64,000 nucleotides of DNA, from the NCBI GenBank assembly GCA_964019055.1, contig OZ025216.1, positions 1,801,001 through 1,865,000 of the forward strand, written 5' to 3'. Positions within the stretch are counted from its first letter, which is position 1; every line of letters starts with the position of its first letter. A model generated the notes under the pieces. The model was given only the letters and a program-made list of their open reading frames with translations, did no database searches and was not told the DNA's origin. The position numbers and the translations under genes were made by a program. Below, one piece after another: positions 59,024 through 64,000 of the stretch. This stretch comes from Anthopleura xanthogrammica. Its lineage: Eukaryota; Cnidaria; Anthozoa; Actiniaria; Actiniidae.

Positions 59024-60920
59024 AGTTCAAAGAAATTGTAGTCTTACATAGCGTACCATGCAGCTGAGCGGCATACACCTTTTTCATAAAGCCATATTCT
59101 TGCTTATGTATTTTAGACAAATGTTTTAATGAAATCATTACTTTCATGCAAAAGGGAATGCTAGAATTAGCAATCTGGCCAAATTTGAGAAAAAGATCAC
59201 TAAAGTCTGCAGAGCTATAAAGGTTTGAATTTTAAAGGATTGGTGTGGAAAATGCACTCCTGGCCTTTTTGGCCTCGTTTTCATGTTTTTTCTAAGTTTA
59301 AAATATTAATAACTCCTTAATAATTAATGTTAGCACTTAAATACTGCATAGTTCTGCTTATTGGTAGTATTTACTTTCATGTGGGGGTGTTTGATTATTT
59401 GTAGACATTCATTTTCTTGTTTTAGGCTAATGAGATGGCGGCCATTATGATAAAGGTCAATTACGTTTTCCAACCAATCACTAGTGCCCTGTGAAATTTT
59501 ATCGCCGCCGCCAGTGGTTTAAGCACTTTTTTTTTACCTGAAAACTATTGAAAATTGAATCTAATACATTTCTCAGAAAAGTCCAAAACTCTTAATCAGA
59601 GTGATATCTCATCTGTGATTTATCTAAAAACCACTCGAGAAATGATTTTCAAAACAAAGAGTGAAAGGCCGCAGGTTTTGATCAACAATGCTTTGCGCGA
59701 TTATTTCTTCGCTCAGCTGGTAAAATAGGTGATTTCTCCATGAAACTTTCGATCATTGCGTAGCAATATATATGAAAATTAGCTGTTTTATCGTACCAGC
59801 AAAGAATTGCTAAAATTTGTTCAATTATATTGATTACTGTCATGTAAGCCATGCAGTATATTCACAAGTGCATGGTTGGTAGTTTAGAAACACGTTTGTT
59901 ATATTCTAGTTTCTCTCATTTATCTGATGTGTTCTCCGGCAGTGCATTCGCAAATAGCGCTTTCCACGGATGACGTCACAATGATGCATCATGGGATTGA
60001 AATGCGTAGAAGCCAATCCAAAAACACATGCTAATGTGCTGCAACAATGTTTTTTTGTCTTGTTGTTTCTAATCCTTGATTCCCCTTATACCCTTGATAC
60101 CACTTCTACAGAATCCTGTTCGTAGTTCCTTTCGTTGGCCTGGTTAAGACGATTATCTTGCGACTTCCAAAGGAGTTAAAACATTTGAATAAGAAAAATC
60201 ATTCTAAGAGGATTCTAGTGTTAGTGGTATCAAGAAGTAACAAGGGGAATGGGGAATTCGTGGAAAAAACATAGTTTTTCGACTGATATTCATCTTCTTT
60301 TCCATGCCGAAGCCTTTTTTTACAAAGTTTGTCCGCATTTCGATCCCACAAGGCTATTAGTTTTACAATTTAAATTTAGAATTCTAAACACTAGACTAAG
60401 TGTATCAGTGGATTCGGAAGGTATCCCTGTGGTTTCTGTTTGCTTTTTTTCAAAGATAGATAAAATATCGTTTTATAATTTGCAAAGCCTTTTCTAAAAC
60501 CCTGTAGCCAATAGTTCCACATAAGGAACGAACCAGTCATTATTTTAAAACAGGGAGAGAGCGGGGGGAGCTGGTGCATTTTGATTTTCACTTGCACAAA
60601 TTTTCGTGAGCCCTCCCCTTAAGTGCCATTCAGCCTCCCTTCGCCCCGTTCTTTGTGGAGCATAAGAAATACTGACCCCACTCTATTTCCTCCATCCTCC
60701 ACTCCCTCCCTGTAAATAATGACAGGCCCATAATGAAAGATCTTATGACAATTCAATGTGTTTTTAGCAAGTTTTTGTGAAGTGAATTTGTTTGATGCAT
60801 GCCGTTATCAAGAATAGAGGTTCAGAAGTGTAAGTCTTAGTACATATATAATAAACACATAAATGTAGATGTATGTCTATACTGTCGGTAGAGTGCTCAA
60901 TACATTAGAATGTAGAGCGT

Positions 60921-61057
60921 ATTAAATTGTGGATTGAAGATAAATTAAAGACAAGACATCACTTTAGCTGTTACTCAGAGTTTCACGCTTACGCGATCAT
61001 CAGAAAAAACAGCAAGTGATGTCTTGTCTTTAATTTATCTTCAATCCACAATTTAAT
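60921..61057. repeat. Perfect 44-bp inverted repeat with ~49-nt loop
   Basis: Arm ATTAAATTGTGGATTGAAGA... (60921-60964) is exactly reverse-complemented at 61014-61057. The loop includes CACGCTTACGCGATCATCAG. The lack of any mismatch in 44 bp suggests a recent origin or a constraint. Confidence 0.95.
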
Positions 61058-61644
61058 AAACACAAACATATATATAACCGGGTTAATTTCTAGTGAAGCC
61101 TTGAGGACTAAAAAATTCGTTTCTTATAGATGAGGACAGAAGACAAGAAGAGGGAAACGATGCTATCTGTCATCTCGTACCTCCTGAGAAAAAGTATTTA
61201 TATATATATAGCTAGCACGGTTACGGTAATAACATCAACTAATGCACCTATCAATGTACGTCCCGTCGGGTGGGGGGATTTGACAAAAACCATGCATAAG
61301 CCAATGCCCCGGGTTGGGGAAGCAGTTGTCTATCCAATTGCACTAAATAACACCACCAAATGGAAGAATGTTCATACATTTACTATAGAATAAGATTTTT
61401 AAAGCAATCAAACTCCTAACCCAGGGGCACATGTTTGCTATCAAATCCCCACCCCTTGCCCGAATACCCCCCTCCCCCACACAGGACTTACATGATATGA
61501 CTTACATGCATAAAGATTGTGAGAATCTGGCTACTGATAATACCAATAGAAGTGGACACAGTAGCGTCAATGTCATGCACGATACGTGCTTTAAGTTTTT
61601 CACATTTCACACAAATGTCTGTTACGTATATCAAGTTGGAACGC

Positions 61645-61827
61645 GTGACAGATTGCGTGACTACACACCCTTCAACAGATGTCTAAGCAGGTCAAAGGCA
61701 ATGTTGCTGAAACCCGCTGACACAAACAGGAAGTCGTGACAGATTGCGTGACTATACACGCTTCAACAGATGTCTAAGCAGGTCAAAGGAAATGTTGCTG
61801 AAACCCACTGGCACAAACAGGAAGTCG
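61645..61827 (+). repeat. 91-bp tandem duplication upstream of GPCR 3
   Basis: GTGACAGATTGCGTGACTA... to AACAGGAAGTC is present twice in a row with about five differences, ending about 135 bp before the GPCR 3 start codon. Confidence 0.95.
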
Positions 61828-61961
61828 TTTACAGGTAACTTAAAACGCTGAAACAAACTGAAATCTTCAAGAGCTGTTATAGATATATGGTTTGAAAAGA
61901 TGTATTCCCGGTTTATTCTCCTCTTTATCAGCCAGCTTGGATAGTATACCGGCGTATCATC

Positions 61962-63940
61962 ATGGCTTACCAGTTCATAATTGCGATTATACTACTTGCT
62001 CTGGCATTTGCCATAACTTTCCTGGGGAATTTTCTACTTGCAGTCATGATTATCAAGCTGAAACGACAGGAAGAACAGAAGAAAGCTGATAGAAGACGCC
62101 ACTTTGATGTTCTATTTGCTGCTCTTGCAGCTAGTGATATCCTTGGATCTTGCCTGGCTTATCCAATCTTACTTCATTTGTATCATCTGGCATCGCAAGA
62201 GAAGAACATCTCGGGGCATTTGTGCAACATTTTGGGTTCTTGTGCTGCATTTTACTTCTCCTTTGTGGCTATTTTGACTGTAACTATGAATTTTCACCAC
62301 CTCTACAGTGGTATCTGGCCATTTAAATACTATATTTATTTGAGGAAAAAGGAGACTAAAGTACCCTTTATGTGTCTTGGTGCTTCTCTACTGGTTGCTC
62401 TTGTCACACTGGCTCTGTCTGCGAATGGTTTTTCTTTCTTTAATCTAACCTCAAACAAGATGAAAAAAGTTCTCTGTGTACCAGTAGTTTCGTCGAACAT
62501 TCCTTCAAAGACTTACTTTTTTATTATTTGTCACTTCTGTTTTTGGACACACTTTATTGGTTTTGTTGTCATGCTACGGATAAACATAAATACAAAAAAT
62601 GGTCAAATTGCAAAATTTGGCCGAGTAACTGGAAAGAGAGGCTGGTTTGGTTTGCCTTCTAGAGCTTGGTTTCAATTGATGTTTAAAATAATATACTTGA
62701 TATTTTGGACACCCTTAATGGTAAGTATAGTTAGCAGTAGTATAATGTTATGTATGTTATCATTTTCAATTATGTCATTAGAATCATCATCAAAATGCAC
62801 CATATAACCAATTTCTTCTTCATCATCAGCATCATCATCATCACCATCACCATCATAATCGTCATTATCATCACCATCATCATTACCGTCATCATCACCA
62901 CAATCATTATCATCATCATCATCATCATTACCATCATCATCATTATCATCATCATCATTACCATCATCATCATTATCATCATCATCATTACCATCATCAT
63001 CATTATCATCATCATTACCATCAACACCCTCAATATTACCATCGTCATCATTAGCATCATCATTATTGTCATCATCACCATCATCATTATTATCATCATC
63101 ACCATCATCATCATTGCCATCATCATCATTATTATCTTTATCATAACAACCATCATCATGCCCCAGACTTACATGAGAGTATAACACCTTGATAACCATT
63201 TGTTTTATATGCCAGGTTGCCATGACAATAGTCACATGCTCAAGCTATCACATACCTTCAGATGTCCTAGTTACCATATGTTACCTGGTGTTTTTGCCGG
63301 GGTTGGTTGGACCTTTTGTCCACTATGTAACCCATCAAGACTTGAGAGATGTATTCAACACAACAGTCAGAAGTATTGTATTGAGAAAAAGTATGTATTC
63401 ATGGACTACACAATATATAACCCTCGTGCTCAGTTACAGTCAAAACGGCTCAAGCGTACCCCCTAGAATCCATTAATGAATTTATTATTCGAATATTGAG
63501 TTCATTATTCACTCTGACTTCAAACTTGAAAATAATTTATCTACTTGAGTTTTGATTGGATTCTTCAACAATTGCCACGCCAAGGTAGAGAAAATCCCCA
63601 GAAAGGCCATCTATGATTTTAGTTGTGAAATTAATAAGAAGTTTGGAGTCTCGGAATTGTTTTATGAAAACCTCAGAGCGAATAATCAACTCAATATTCG
63701 AATAATGAAATCATTAATGGAGACTAGGTGGCACGCTTGAGCCGTTTTGACAGTAGACTAACCTGAGATAATTGGTTGGTTGTATTTAGCATAAGATTTC
63801 TCATTAGCATTCCTTGTTAATACCATCAACATGGTCGCCAAGAATATGTTGATAATATTGTACTTTTTTCTGCAGGTCCCCATAATGAAGAAGAAAACGC
63901 TGAAGACATTGTAATAAAAAATCTGAACAGCAATGACTGA
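61962..63940 (+). CDS. Divergent class A GPCR 3, three exons, 332 aa
   Basis: Exons 61962-62720, 63216-63390 and 63876-63940 join with phases 0 and 1. Helix 1 has TFLGNFLLAVMII; helix 2 LAASDILGSCLAYP; helix 3 lacks a DRY triplet (TVTMNFHHLYSG); helix 6 ends LIFWTPLMV; helix 7 reads FLPGLVGPFVHYV, without NPxxY. Helix 2 and overall spacing recall prostanoid-type receptors, which is only an impression. The very short N-terminus (about 3 residues) suggests a small-molecule rather than peptide ligand. The third exon gives a short acidic tail ending NLNSND. If the second intron is retained, the frame continues to a stop at 63474-63476 and takes its last residues from a MITE. Intron 1 contains an ATC repeat. 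Confidence 0.8.
62782..63150 (+). repeat. Imperfect ATC trinucleotide tract in GPCR 3 intron 1
   Basis: About 370 bp of ATC/ACC/ATT triplets. The poly-Asp and poly-Ile frames through it are artefacts. Confidence 0.95.
63436..63756. mobile_element. MITE with ~75-nt inverted ends in GPCR 3 intron 2
   Basis: The left end ACAGTCAAAACGGCTCAAGC, then CTAG and CATTAATGA..TTATTCGAATATTGAG, is mirrored at 63680-63756 (CGCTTGAGCCGTTTTGACAG). The interior has no transposase. Confidence 0.9.
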
Positions 63941-64000
63941 ATCTTGAGATACAGTACAGGATTTCATTAGGCTTCCTGTGTTAATCAAACGCCCCGTATG
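63941..64000 (+). other. 3' UTR of GPCR 3, truncated by the window
   Basis: 60 bp after the TGA at 63938-63940; no poly(A) signal is visible. Confidence 0.5.

Larger units (their letters stand above)
59024..61961. other. Intergenic region between the RNase L-like gene and GPCR 3
   Basis: The 3' UTR of the kinase-KEN gene is followed by AT-rich DNA with no coding segment I can support. It contains a perfect hairpin (60921-61057) and a tandem duplication (61645-61827). The open frames at 60249-60497, 61130-61393 and 61431-61739 lack motifs or splice context. Confidence 0.5.

Overview
This is nuclear DNA of a multicellular animal. The genes are split by GT-AG introns of about 100-1,300 bp, and the sequence is AT-rich and full of microsatellites, tandem repeats, MITE-like inverted repeats and tRNA-derived repeats. 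The gene set (BAG6, FBXW5, XPNPEP3, intronless class A GPCRs, a chitin-binding membrane protein and an RNase L/IRE1-like gene) fits a non-vertebrate metazoan. I lean towards an anthozoan cnidarian, but that is inference and no taxon can be fixed from this window.

Layout. 842-3528 (+) is the 3' half of XPNPEP3, with its catalytic exon amplified into a 90-bp tandem array. 4970-7574 (+) is a predicted type II membrane protein ending in a chitin-binding domain, here called T1. 8794-9909 (+) is an intronless GPCR. 9910-15735 has no gene but holds a decayed retrotransposon-motif array and inverted-repeat elements. 15736-30224 (-) is a complete 25-exon BAG6 gene; every splice phase agrees and the model gives 1,091 codons plus stop. 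It is head-to-head with the 3-coding-exon FBXW5 gene (30600-33331, +) across a 375-bp shared promoter region. 34377-37825 (-) is a second type II membrane protein (T2), apparently related to T1. 37826-44270 has no gene. 44271-45413 (-) is a close paralogue of the first GPCR. 45414-52156 holds only repeats. 52157-52725 (-) carries two exons of an unrecognised gene. 54529-59023 (+) encodes ankyrin repeats, a protein kinase and a KEN ribonuclease domain, the architecture of RNase L. 61962-63940 (+) is a third, three-exon GPCR.

The standout locus is the RNase L-like gene. Unlike the vertebrate protein as I recall it, its kinase keeps complete HRD and DFG motifs, and its KEN domain keeps the catalytic R-N-x3-H arrangement. 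A long Asp/Gly tract expanded from GAT/GGT repeats lies inside the ankyrin region. As sequenced, the reading frame changes between ankyrin and kinase, and a TAA lies in frame just before KEN. The copy is therefore a decaying allele or pseudogene, uses an unresolved intron, or contains assembly errors.

A second theme is tandem amplification seeded at exon boundaries (XPNPEP3 and T2). A third is a 57-bp satellite unit dispersed at four loci with shared flanks, which suggests a mobile element carrying a satellite core. All coordinates, splice sites and phases were read by eye, and no database search was run.
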